64,000 bases of DNA, from positions 1 through 64,000 of the forward strand of contig JAEXYH010000047.1 in assembly GCA_023451735.1 (NCBI GenBank), read 5' to 3'. Below the pieces are notes generated by a model that made no database searches, was not told the DNA's origin, and saw only the letters and a program-made list of their open reading frames with translations. Of this stretch, positions 16,739 through 24,416 are shown one piece after another. Source of the DNA: Pseudomonadota bacterium (lineage in GTDB: Bacteria; Pseudomonadota; Alphaproteobacteria; Rhizobiales; Rhizobiaceae). The position numbers and the translations under genes were made by a program. Position 1 is the first letter of the stretch. Every line of letters begins with the position of its first letter.

Positions 16739-17668
16739 CTACTTCTTCGTGTCCAGCGAATGACGGCCAAAGTCCGGCGCATCCACATCCTGGCCGGCCT
16801 GAACGATCGAACGGCGGATTGCACGGGTGCGGGTGAAAAGCTCGAACAGCTTGTCGCCTTCGCCCCAGCGGATCGCCCGCTGCAGATAGGCGAGATCTTC
16901 CGAGAAGCGCGCCAGCATTTCAAGGATCGCATCCTTGTTATGCAGGCAGATATCGCGCCACATAGTCGGATCGGACGCCGCCAGACGGGTGAAATCACGA
17001 AAACCGGAGGCCGAATATTTGATCACTTCCGATTCCGTCACCGTCTCAAGATCATCAGCCGTGCCGACGATATTGTAGGCGATGATATGCGGAAGGTGCG
17101 AGACGATGGCCAGCACCTTGTCATGGTGCTCCGGATCCATGTCGTCGACCCGCGAGCCGAGTGCCACCCAAAAGGCTTTCAACCTGTCGAGTGCCACGGG
17201 ATCGGTATCCGGCAGCGGCGTGAAAATGCACCAGCGATCACGGAACAGCCCTGCGAAACCGGCGTCCGGGCCGGACTTTTCGGTCCCGGCCAGCGGGTGA
17301 CCCGGAATGAAATGGACGTTGTCCGGCATATGCGGCGCCATCTGCGCGATGACCGATGCCTTGGTTGAGCCGACGTCGGTGACGATCGCGCCGGGCTTCA
17401 GGGAGCCGGCAATCTGCCGAGCAACCGCTTCCGACGCACCGACCGGCACGGAGACGATGACGAGATCGGCATCCTTGACCGCATCGGTAGCCGATACAGT
17501 ATATTCAGTGCCGAGTTCCAGTTCTTCCGCGCGCGTCAGCGTTTCCTCGCTGCGCGTGGAGACGACCACATGTTTTGCGAGCCCGAGCTGCTTGACGTCG
17601 CGGGCGATCGACGAGCCGATCAGGCCGATGCCGATCAGCGCGATCCGCTCGAAATGTCCGTCTGTCAT
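16739..17668 (-). CDS. tyrC: Prephenate/arogenate (cyclohexadienyl) dehydrogenase
   Basis: A 309-residue TyrA-family enzyme that oxidatively decarboxylates prephenate or arogenate on the way to tyrosine. The NAD-binding site is GIGLIGSS (residues 13-20), followed by VDVSVPVGASE-like VIVSVPVGASE, DVGSTKASV and FIPGHPLAGTEKSGPDAGF. The conserved SHLPH and ASGFRDFTRLAASDP blocks of the helical domain are intact. Its ATG overlaps the hisC stop codon by one base (TAATG), so the two should be translated together. The pairing argues that the aminotransferase serves aromatic synthesis as well. Confidence 0.93.
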   Translation of the reverse strand: MTDGHFERIALIGIGLIGSSIARDVKQLGLAKHVVVSTRSEETLTRAEELELGTEYTVSATDAVKDADLVIVSVPVGASEAVARQIAGSLKPGAIVTDVGSTKASVIAQMAPHMPDNVHFIPGHPLAGTEKSGPDAGFAGLFRDRWCIFTPLPDTDPVALDRLKAFWVALGSRVDDMDPEHHDKVLAIVSHLPHIIAYNIVGTADDLETVTESEVIKYSASGFRDFTRLAASDPTMWRDICLHNKDAILEMLARFSEDLAYLQRAIRWGEGDKLFELFTRTRAIRRSIVQAGQDVDAPDFGRHSLDTKK

Positions 17669-18774
17669 TATTTGCGTCCCATAAATTCGCCGAGCGCTTC
17701 GATCACGCCACGGTTTGCCTCTTCCGAGCCGACAGTCATGCGCAATGCATTCGGCAAACCGTACCCCTTCACCATGCGCAGAATATAGCCGCGGCTGGTG
17801 AGGAATTCGTCGGCATCCGGCGCACGCTTGCCGTCGACATCCGGAAAGTGGATCAGCACGAAGTTGGTGACCGAAGGCGTGACCGTCAGGCCGATCGTCT
17901 CGAAGGCATGAGTAAGCTTGTCCTTCCAGAGCAGATTGTGCTCGACGGCATCGCCGACAAAATTCTGGTCGCGGATGGCAGCGGCACCGGCGGCGATTGC
18001 CGGAGCATTCATGTTGAACGGACCCCGCACGCGGTTCAGTGCATCAAGAATTCCGGCCGGACCATACATCCAGCCGATACGCAGCGCAGCCAGGCCATAG
18101 ACCTTCGAGAAGGTCCGGCACATCACGACATTCTTGTTCTGCGAGACGAGTTCGACGCCCGCCTCGTAATCGTTCTTGCGCACATATTCCGCATAGGCCG
18201 CATCGAGAACGAGGATGACATTTTTCGGCAGGCCGGCATGCAGGCGGCGAATATCGGCGACCGGAACATAGGTGCCGGTCGGATTGCCCGGATTGGCGAT
18301 GAAGACGAGCTTGGTCTTTTCCGTCACGGCCGCAAGGATCGCGTCGACATCAACCGTGTAGTCTTTCTCCGGCACTTCGATTGCCGCAGCACCGGCGCCC
18401 ATGATCTGGATCTTGTAGACGAGGAACCCGTGCTGGGTGATGATCGCCTCGTCGCCTGCACCGAGATAGACGTGGCAGATGAGACCGAGAAGCTCGTCCG
18501 AACCGTTGCCGCACATGATGTTGGCGACGTTCAACCCGTGCACGGAAGCGATCGCCTCACGCAGCGCCAGCGCCTGACCGTCGGGATAAAGCTCGAGATG
18601 GCCGGCCGACTGGCGAAAGGCCTCGATAGCCTTGGGGCTCGCGCCAAGCGGTGTTTCGTTGGAGGAAAGTTTGAACACGCGCGCAACGCCGGGAGCATGT
18701 TCCTTGCCGGGCACATAGGCGGCAATATCCAGAATGCCTGGACGTGGAACGGGCTCACTCACAACGATGCTCAT
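17668..18774 (-). CDS. hisC: Histidinol-phosphate/aromatic aminotransferase
   Basis: A 368-residue fold-type I PLP aminotransferase. PLP lysine is Lys224 in TFSKVYGLAALRIGW. FIANPGNPTGTYV and the LDAAYAEYV motif (with the PLP-nitrogen Asp) are in place, as is SSNETPLGASPKA near residue 37. HisC converts imidazole acetol phosphate to histidinol phosphate, but HisC paralogues also transaminate prephenate or aromatic keto acids. Translational coupling to tyrC suggests the aromatic role here. ATG 18774 follows AAGGTTGATCCG. The sequence alone does not separate the two activities. Confidence 0.9.
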   Translation of the reverse strand: MSIVVSEPVPRPGILDIAAYVPGKEHAPGVARVFKLSSNETPLGASPKAIEAFRQSAGHLELYPDGQALALREAIASVHGLNVANIMCGNGSDELLGLICHVYLGAGDEAIITQHGFLVYKIQIMGAGAAAIEVPEKDYTVDVDAILAAVTEKTKLVFIANPGNPTGTYVPVADIRRLHAGLPKNVILVLDAAYAEYVRKNDYEAGVELVSQNKNVVMCRTFSKVYGLAALRIGWMYGPAGILDALNRVRGPFNMNAPAIAAGAAAIRDQNFVGDAVEHNLLWKDKLTHAFETIGLTVTPSVTNFVLIHFPDVDGKRAPDADEFLTSRGYILRMVKGYGLPNALRMTVGSEEANRGVIEALGEFMGRK

Positions 18775-18914
18775 CGGATCAACCTTCTTGGAAATGCCTG
18801 CTCTGGCAGGATGTGAGAGGAATTAAAGCCGAAAACGATGCTTGTCGAGTGCAACTGTCGGAACGATCGGCCCCAAACCGTCTTTCAGGTGACCGACATG
18901 TTATGGAGGAAGTC

Positions 18915-19343
18915 ATGAGCACCGGCGACCATGATGATATCAGGCTTCTGATGCAGGACTGGATGACAGCTTTGCGGGAGAAGGATGCGGATCGCATCAT
19001 CCGCTGCCAGTCTGCCACGATCCGGCATTTCTCGCTTGCCCCTCCGCTTCAGGAGATGGGTAACGACAAGGCAGCGCTCCAGGCCTGGTTCGACACATGG
19101 GACGGACCGCTGGAATTCGAGATCCGCGATACCGACCTTCGGCTTGGAGGAGATATCGCCTGGTGTTCGGCGCTGACGTGGTTGGCCGGGACCAAGAAGG
19201 GCACGGAAAAAAGCGGCTTCTGGTTTCGCCTGACGATGGCCTTTGCTCGCGAGGATGGGCACTGGCTGATCGTCCATACCCATGAATCCGTACCGTTCGC
19301 CATGGCAGGACAACCTCTGGGGATCTTTAATCTTCAGCCGTGA
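18915..19343 (+). CDS. NTF2/SnoaL-like small protein
   Basis: A 142-residue protein with an NTF2-like cone fold: helices DDIRLLMQDWMTALREKDADRIIRC at the start, then VTFSLAPP-like RHFSLAPPLQEMGNDKAALQAWFDTW, and beta strands LEFEIRDTDLRLGGDIAWCSALTWLAG and FWFRLTMAFAREDGHWLIVHTHESVPF. Such domains bind or isomerise small hydrophobic ligands or act as SgcJ/EcaC-type unknowns; no catalytic residue can be named. ATG 18915 is preceded by GGAGGA at ideal distance. The 3' end overlaps the convergent methyltransferase by 10 bases. Confidence 0.75.
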   Translation: MSTGDHDDIRLLMQDWMTALREKDADRIIRCQSATIRHFSLAPPLQEMGNDKAALQAWFDTWDGPLEFEIRDTDLRLGGDIAWCSALTWLAGTKKGTEKSGFWFRLTMAFAREDGHWLIVHTHESVPFAMAGQPLGIFNLQP

Positions 19344-20083
19344 TTGTTGTCGCGGGTGGTGCGAACGCCCTGTGGCGCAAGCACCGGCACAAAAACGCGG
19401 CGTGAAGCGCGAGCGGCCACCGGCAGGCCCTGATAGAGCCGCTTCTGCGCCTCGATGACGATGACGCCGGAAAAGACCGGCCAGAACCGCCGCCCCAGGC
19501 GCTCCAAAAGGTTCCTGAATTTCAGGATTACACGGACCTTGGATGGCGGGAAGAACAGCGCCTCGGCTGATGCACCCGGCGTAAAATTCGCCTCACGCAG
19601 CAAGGTCGTCAGCTGGCTGCGGGAATAGGGCCGGCCAGATCCGAAGGGTGTATGTTCCATCCGCGCCCAGACGCCGCGCCGGTTGGGAACGACGATGACC
19701 AGCCGCCCACCGGGTGCGAGAACGCGCCAGATTTCCTTCAGGCTTTCGCGAGGGTTTTCCGTGAATTCCAGCGAATGGACCATCAGCACGCGATCGACGG
19801 AACTGTCCGGCAGCGGCAGTTCCTCGTCGAAGACAAGCGCGGTCGAGGATTTCTCACCCACAGGCCAGTTTACCGCCCCCTGCCCCGCCGGCATGAAGGC
19901 GAAGGTGCGTTCCGTATCGGCCCGGAACCGATCGAGATAGGGTACCGCATAACCAAGCCCGACAAGGCGCTCTTCCGGCAACCGGGCCCAGAGCGAGGAA
20001 AGCGCCATCGCAATAGACTGCTCCGCCAGACGGCCGAGCGCGGAATGATAGAACTCACGAAGGTCAACAATATCGACGGACAA
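19334..20083 (-). CDS. Class I SAM-dependent methyltransferase (UbiE-like)
   Basis: A 249-residue protein with a Methyltransf_11-like core: LVGLGYAVPYLDRF substitutes for the glycine-rich motif I, LPLPDSSVDRVLMVHSLEFTENPRESLKEIWRVLAPGGRLVIVVPN forms motifs II-III. The weakly glycine motif I makes the SAM site less standard. It is divergent from gloB with about 90 bases between starts, a pairing common in rhizobia, where it is annotated as a putative methyltransferase. The substrate is unknown. The C-terminal tail (about 215-249) is basic and poorly conserved in character. Confidence 0.8.
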   Translation of the reverse strand: MSVDIVDLREFYHSALGRLAEQSIAMALSSLWARLPEERLVGLGYAVPYLDRFRADTERTFAFMPAGQGAVNWPVGEKSSTALVFDEELPLPDSSVDRVLMVHSLEFTENPRESLKEIWRVLAPGGRLVIVVPNRRGVWARMEHTPFGSGRPYSRSQLTTLLREANFTPGASAEALFFPPSKVRVILKFRNLLERLGRRFWPVFSGVIVIEAQKRLYQGLPVAARASRRVFVPVLAPQGVRTTRDNNHG

Positions 20084-20172
20084 AACGCAAATGCTCGTGT
20101 TCAGTGGTTGGACTGGGGCATGCCTCCCTCTACATTGTTCCGGAAGACGTATTGAGCAATAGGTGTATTCCG

Positions 20173-20943
20173 ATGAAGCCTTTGGAAATCGAAGTTTTTT
20201 CCTGCAGGAGCGATAATTACGGCGTTCTGGTGCACGAACCCGAAAGCGGATTGACGGTATCGATCGACGCGCCGGAGGAAAAGCCGATCGTTGACGCAGC
20301 CAACCGACGCGGCTGGAAGCTCACCCATATCTTCACCACCCACCATCACACCGATCATGTGGAAGCCAATCTGGCGCTGAAGGAGCGCTACGGCCTGGAG
20401 ATCATCGGACCCGTGAATGAAGCGGTCGCGATCCCAGGCCTGGACAGGAGCGTTGAGGATGGTGACGAATTCCAGTTTGGCGAGCATCTCGTGCGGGTGA
20501 TTGAAACACCTGGCCACACCGCCGGCCATATCTGTTTCCATTTCCCCGACGACAAGATCCTGTTCGCCGCCGATACGCTGTTCGCCCTCGGCTGCGGACG
20601 CCTGTTCGAGCGCCCGGCCGCCGACATGTGGCATTCGCTGCAGAAGCTCGCGGTTTTGCCCGACGAGACCGCCATCTATTTCGGCCATGAATATACGCTG
20701 TCCAATGCAAAATTCGCGCTGACGATCGATCCCGACAACGGGCCATTGAAACGGCGCGCCGCCCAGATCGAAGAACTGCGCGCCGAAGGAAAATTCACCA
20801 TCCCGACGATGATGGGATTGGAAAAGGAAACCAATCCCTTCCTGCGCGCCAAGGATCCAAAAATCCGCCGCAACCTGCTCATGGAAAGCAGGACGAACGA
20901 GGAGGTTTTTGCCGAGATCCGCAAGCGCAAGGACAATTTTTAA
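20173..20943 (+). CDS. gloB: Hydroxyacylglutathione hydrolase (glyoxalase II)
   Basis: A 256-residue metallo-beta-lactamase-fold enzyme that hydrolyses S-D-lactoylglutathione, the second step of methylglyoxal detoxification. The metal-binding motif is TTHHHTDH (residues 55-62). Further ligands lie in ETPGHTAGH, FAADTLFALGCGRLFE and YFGHEYT. The C-terminal glutathione-binding helices include NPFLRAKDP. The ATG at 20173 with AGGTG upstream matches the usual length; an earlier in-frame GTG would add 23 unusual residues. It is followed 3 bases later by a cupin gene. Confidence 0.94.
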   Translation: MKPLEIEVFSCRSDNYGVLVHEPESGLTVSIDAPEEKPIVDAANRRGWKLTHIFTTHHHTDHVEANLALKERYGLEIIGPVNEAVAIPGLDRSVEDGDEFQFGEHLVRVIETPGHTAGHICFHFPDDKILFAADTLFALGCGRLFERPAADMWHSLQKLAVLPDETAIYFGHEYTLSNAKFALTIDPDNGPLKRRAAQIEELRAEGKFTIPTMMGLEKETNPFLRAKDPKIRRNLLMESRTNEEVFAEIRKRKDNF

Positions 20944-20946
20944 GCC

Positions 20947-21387
20947 ATGACATCCGATCGTTCAAAACAGACGCCAGAAGAAATCATCACCACGCTTGCG
21001 ATGCAGCGCCACCCCGAAGGCGGATGGTATGCCGAGACCTTTCGCGACGGCGACGGCCACAGTCGCAGCGCTTCTACGGCGATCTATTATCTTCTCCAGG
21101 CGGGCGAACGTTCCCATTGGCACCGCGTCCGCGATGCCGCCGAGGTCTGGCATTTTTATGCCGGCGATCCGCTGCTGCTGAAGATCTCGGATGGGACCGT
21201 TGTTCACGAAATCCGCCTGGGCACGGACCTTGCCTCCGGCGAGCGCCCGCAAGCGGTGGTGCCGGCAAACGCCTGGCAATCGGCCGAGCCGCTGGGCGCT
21301 TTCACGCTCGTCGGCTGCACAGTGGCGCCGGGTTTCGAATTTTCGAGTTTTGAGATGGCAGAGCCCGGTTGGCAGCCGGGACGATGA
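20947..21387 (+). CDS. Cupin superfamily protein (DUF985)
   Basis: A 146-residue protein of the DUF985 cupin family. Conserved features are LAMQRHPEGGWYAETFR at the N-terminus, STAIYYLLQAGERSHWHRVRDAAEVWHFYAG (the metal-binding-like His/Glu strand) and VPANAWQSAEPLGAFTLVGCTVAPGFEF. The ligand and reaction are unknown. It starts three bases after the gloB stop, so the two are probably co-transcribed. Its stop codon directly abuts the stop codon of the convergent transporter gene at 21388. Confidence 0.88.
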   Translation: MTSDRSKQTPEEIITTLAMQRHPEGGWYAETFRDGDGHSRSASTAIYYLLQAGERSHWHRVRDAAEVWHFYAGDPLLLKISDGTVVHEIRLGTDLASGERPQAVVPANAWQSAEPLGAFTLVGCTVAPGFEFSSFEMAEPGWQPGR

Positions 21388-22275
21388 CTATTCCGCAGGC
21401 GCTTCAGTCAATTTTCTCGGCCGGATCATCTCCTTGGCTGCCAGCACGGCTCCACCGGTGATCAGCACGCAGGCGATGAGGATCCGCCAACTGGGCTCTG
21501 CAAAACCGCTGAAGAGCAGGATCAGCGTCGAAAGCAGCGGCGCCGCGTAGCTTGCGGCACCGATCACCTGGATATCACCGTTCTTGACGCCGTAATCCCA
21601 GGCATAGAATGCCGCCCCGACCGGCAACAGGCCGAGGCCGACGACAGCCATCCATTCGGTCCCGCTTGCCGGCCACACAGTTGTCTCCAGCGCCAGATGG
21701 CAGACGAGCGACAGAAGCGAAGTCGCGAGGCAGAAGCCGGTCACCACGTCCGTCGAGACTCTGTCGAAACTGCGCGTCAGAAGCGAATAGCCGGACCAGG
21801 TGAAGGCGCAGAGCAGGGCCGCGCCATAGCCCAACAGATAGGACTGGTCGAAGGACACGCCGTTGCGCGAGATGATCGCGAATGTGCCGCATAGGCCTGC
21901 AAGCGCGCCCGCGACATGATACCAACGCAGTTTTTCGCCGGGCAGCAGCGCCGAACCAACGACAATCAGCAGCGGCCAGAGATAGGCGATCAAGCCTGCC
22001 TCGACAGCCGGTGCATTTCGAAGCGCTGTGAAATACAGAAAATGATAGCCGAACAGGCCGGCAATGCCGATGATCCAGACCTTTGCCGGCTGCTTCAGCA
22101 GCCTGATCCGTTCGGGCCTGCACGCCAGAAGCACCAGCCCCGGCAAACTACCGATCGCGAATGTCATTGCATTCATCTGGAATGGCGGCACGCTTCCGGA
22201 AGCGGCCGTCATAAGCGCGAGTAGCGACCACATCAGGATGGCCGTGAAGCCGATCAAAGTCCCTTTAATTTTCAA
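21388..22275 (-). CDS. EamA/DMT family transporter, YddG-like
   Basis: A 295-residue inner-membrane protein with ten predicted membrane helices arranged as two EamA repeats (helices 1-5 to about residue 145, 6-10 after). Sequences such as FGYHFLYFTALRNAPAVEAGLIAYLWPLLIV and GAASYAAPLLSTLILL are typical of YddG-type exporters of aromatic amino acids. The actual substrate is inferred only from family. The start is a TTG at 22275 preceded by GAGGGG; no ATG in this part gives a full first helix. It converges with the DUF985 gene with no spacer. Confidence 0.87.
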   Translation of the reverse strand: MKIKGTLIGFTAILMWSLLALMTAASGSVPPFQMNAMTFAIGSLPGLVLLACRPERIRLLKQPAKVWIIGIAGLFGYHFLYFTALRNAPAVEAGLIAYLWPLLIVVGSALLPGEKLRWYHVAGALAGLCGTFAIISRNGVSFDQSYLLGYGAALLCAFTWSGYSLLTRSFDRVSTDVVTGFCLATSLLSLVCHLALETTVWPASGTEWMAVVGLGLLPVGAAFYAWDYGVKNGDIQVIGAASYAAPLLSTLILLFSGFAEPSWRILIACVLITGGAVLAAKEMIRPRKLTEAPAE

Positions 22276-22327
22276 GCGAGGCCCCTCTATCTTTTGGGCC
22301 TACTCTTCTCGCGCCGGGCCTCGCTCG

Positions 22328-23098
22328 TCAACCGCCGTAACGGGCAGCGGTTATATAGAGCGGTCCCATGCGCGTCGGGATGCGGGCATAGACAGGGGCA
22401 TAAACACTGGACCCGTCAGCCTTGGCAAACCAGACTTCCATAGGGGTCTTCTTCAGATATTCGATGTCATCGCGGCCCTTGCGGTAACCGGATTTCGGCT
22501 GGTAGCGGATGGTGCAGACAATGACTTCACCCTTGAAGCCCTTCGTCTCATAGGGCTTGGTCCCTTCCCGCTTGAGCAACAGGTCCATCCGCGATTCCCC
22601 GTCATAGACCGGAACACGGCTCGGGCAGACCGTTGCACCTTCAGGAAAGATCAGCCCGCTCAAGGGATCGAGCACCGAACGCAAATCCTGCGGCGTGACC
22701 GGCACCCAGTTTTCCGCCTTGCGGCGGGGCGCCGGCGTAATCGTCGTGTCCGTCACATTGCCGTTGGTATAGACAACATCGTAGATCCGCGTCCGCTTGC
22801 CGAGTTTGTAGACCAGATTGTAGCGATCCGCTTGCAATCGATCACCCTCGATCCGCCCGGCCACATTGGTTTCGGCAGACACTTTTTTGATGACATTGAC
22901 GATACCGCCGGACTTGAAGATGCCATTGATCCTGTAACCATTCCCGTCGAACTCACTGGAAAAGCTTGCCGTGCCGATCGGCAGAATGCCGAGCGTGATG
23001 TCATAATCGGTGACATGTTTGTCGGCAGACCACGCCGGCAAAGCACTTGCGGCGAGAAGGAAAAGAACTCCCGCAAGCGGGCGGATGAATGAGAACAT
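22328..23098 (-). CDS. Periplasmic DUF3108 protein
   Basis: A 256-residue exported protein. A signal peptide (residues 1-24, cleavage likely after AWS-A) precedes a beta-rich DUF3108 domain with YDITLGILPIGTASFSSEFDGNGY, then RIYDVVYTNGNVTDTTITPAPRRK and DLLLKREGTKPYETKGFKGEVIVCTIRYQPKSGYRK. The two cysteines (in ATVCPS and VIVCTI) may form a disulfide. Members are conserved in rhizobia but uncharacterised. It is divergent from rpmB across about 240 bases. Confidence 0.85.
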   Translation of the reverse strand: MFSFIRPLAGVLFLLAASALPAWSADKHVTDYDITLGILPIGTASFSSEFDGNGYRINGIFKSGGIVNVIKKVSAETNVAGRIEGDRLQADRYNLVYKLGKRTRIYDVVYTNGNVTDTTITPAPRRKAENWVPVTPQDLRSVLDPLSGLIFPEGATVCPSRVPVYDGESRMDLLLKREGTKPYETKGFKGEVIVCTIRYQPKSGYRKGRDDIEYLKKTPMEVWFAKADGSSVYAPVYARIPTRMGPLYITAARYGG

Positions 23099-23218
23099 GG
23101 TTTGCCTGCACCGGTTTGAGAATTCCAGGAATCCGATATAAGAGGCGCATCATGGCAAGAAAATAGCCGTGGTTGCAGTTAGTCACGGTGCAAAGGCATA
23201 CGAAAGCCAAGGTTTTGG

Positions 23219-23248
23219 CTTGACGCGCCGAGCCTCACTGACTATAGA
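23219..23248 (+). promoter_or_regulatory. Sigma-70-type promoter of rpmB
   Basis: TTGACG (23220-23225), a 17-base spacer and TATAGA (23243-23248), with C before both hexamers, match the rhizobial CTTGAC-N17-CTATAT consensus closely. It lies about 95 bases before the rpmB start codon, leaving a leader of roughly 85 bases. Confidence 0.75.
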
Positions 23249-23340
23249 ACCGCAACTTTCCAATCAGGACCAGTTGGATCGGCGTGCCGGACATTGTCCG
23301 GATGAGCCTCCAATTGCAGAAGAAAACAAAGGTGAATGCC

Positions 23341-23631
23341 ATGTCTCGTGTATGCGAACTGACCGGCAAGGGCGTAATGACCGGCAATAACGTCAGCCAT
23401 GCCAACAACAAGACCCGTCGTCGGTTCCTGCCGAACCTGTGCCAGGTCACTCTGATCTCCGACGCTCTCGGCCAGCGCTTCCGCCTGCGCGTTTCCGCGC
23501 ACGCTCTGCGTTCGGTTGAACACCGCGGCGGCCTCGATGCCTTCCTCTTGAAGTCCGACGAGACCGAACTGTCGATGCGCGCCCGTCTGCTGCGTCGTCA
23601 GATCGCCAAGAAGACTGCAGAAGCCGCTTAA
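23341..23631 (+). CDS. rpmB: 50S ribosomal protein L28
   Basis: A 96-residue basic protein of the large ribosomal subunit. The N-terminal MSRVCELTGKGVMTGNNVSHANNKTRRRF is the L28 signature. FLPNLCQVTLIS and FRLRVSAHALRSVEHRGGLDAFLL follow, as in alphaproteobacterial L28, which is longer than the E. coli form. AAAGGTGAATGCC provides the ribosome-binding site. It has its own promoter and a strong terminator about 30 bases downstream, so it is a single-gene unit. Confidence 0.97.
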   Translation: MSRVCELTGKGVMTGNNVSHANNKTRRRFLPNLCQVTLISDALGQRFRLRVSAHALRSVEHRGGLDAFLLKSDETELSMRARLLRRQIAKKTAEAA

Positions 23632-23662
23632 TAGCGCCTTCCTTGACTTCACCGGCTTTGGA

Positions 23663-23697
23663 GAGGCTTGACCGGATAATACCGGGCAAGCCTTTTC
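23663..23697 (+). terminator. Rho-independent terminator of rpmB
   Basis: AGGCTTG (23664-23670) and ACCGG pair with CCGG and CAAGCCT (23687-23693) around ATAATA, followed by TTTTCTCTT. It ends rpmB and isolates the yhhQ leader from read-through. Confidence 0.8.
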
Positions 23698-23703
23698 TCT
23701 TGG

Positions 23704-23744
23704 CCTATCCGCAACTGGTGGCATACCCCAGGATAAAAAAATGC
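23704..23744 (+). promoter_or_regulatory. Structured leader of yhhQ hiding the ribosome-binding site (preQ1-riboswitch-like candidate)
   Basis: TATC (23706-23709) pairs with GATA (23732-23735) and CTGG (23715-23718) with CCAG (23728-23731). The loop GCAT (23721-23724) is complementary to ATGC (23741-23744), which is the start codon plus one base. The likely Shine-Dalgarno AGGAT (23730-23734) is inside the stem, and six A residues sit between stem and start codon. A stem, loop-to-tail pseudoknot and A-rich tail recall preQ1-I riboswitches, but the usual loop sequence is not matched. The yhhQ product imports queuosine precursors, so the ligand would make sense. Confidence 0.4.
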
Positions 23745-24382
23745 AAGTAGCACGCTATACCCTTATCTATTCCCTCGCGATGGCAGCCATCGTGGTGGCT
23801 TCCAACATCCTCGTGCAGTTCCACCTGACTGGAACGCTTTGGGGCATCGCTCTCGGCGACATCCTCACCTGGGGCGCCTTTACCTATCCCGTCGCCTTTC
23901 TCGTAACAGACCTTGCGAACCGCCAGTTCGGCCCGGCCATTGCCCGCCGTATCGTGTTCGTTGGTTTTGTCGTCGGGGTCGCCCTGTCTTTCTGGCTGTC
24001 GGAACCGCGCATTGCGATCGCCTCCGGCACCGCCTTCCTGATCGGCCAGCTTCTCGACATCTCGGTCTTCAACGAACTGCGCCGCAAATCCTGGTGGAAG
24101 GCACCCCTCGCCGCCTCGATGATCGGCACGGTGATCGATACGATCCTGTTCTTCTCGATCGCCTTTGCGCCCGCTTTCGCCTTCATCGGCCCGAACTTCG
24201 ACTTCGCAACGGCATCGGCTCCGATCCTTGGCGTCATGTCCGCGGAAGCCCCGCGCTGGATCTCCTGGGCGCTCGGTGACCTTGTGGTCAAGGTCGTGGT
24301 CGGCGTGGTTCTGCTCCTGCCCTACGGCGCGCTGATGAACGTGCTGAAGCCGATGCCGCAGGTGGCGGCAAAGACGGCCTGA
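23741..24382 (+). CDS. yhhQ: Queuosine precursor (preQ0/preQ1) transporter, YhhQ family
   Basis: A 213-residue inner-membrane protein of the VUT/YhhQ family (COG1738), with about six hydrophobic segments. YhhQ of E. coli imports 7-cyano-7-deazaguanine and 7-aminomethyl-7-deazaguanine used to make queuosine in tRNA. Motifs include ASNILVQFHL, GAFTYPVAFLVTDLANRQFGP and QLLDISVFNELRRKSWWKAPLAASMIGTVIDTILFFSIAF. The start ATG is in a structured leader. A strong terminator follows the stop codon. The absence of queuosine genes nearby is not informative. Confidence 0.9.
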   Translation: MQVARYTLIYSLAMAAIVVASNILVQFHLTGTLWGIALGDILTWGAFTYPVAFLVTDLANRQFGPAIARRIVFVGFVVGVALSFWLSEPRIAIASGTAFLIGQLLDISVFNELRRKSWWKAPLAASMIGTVIDTILFFSIAFAPAFAFIGPNFDFATASAPILGVMSAEAPRWISWALGDLVVKVVVGVVLLLPYGALMNVLKPMPQVAAKTA

Positions 24383-24387
24383 AAAAC

Positions 24388-24416
24388 AAAAAGGGAGCTA
24401 TCAGCTCCCTTTTTTA
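24388..24416. terminator. Bidirectional terminator between yhhQ and the esterase-like gene
   Basis: GGGAGCT (24393-24399) and AGCTCCC (24403-24409) form a stem with a three-base loop, flanked by A runs before and T runs after, so it can stop transcription from either side. The minus-strand gene's stop codon is within it. Confidence 0.85.
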
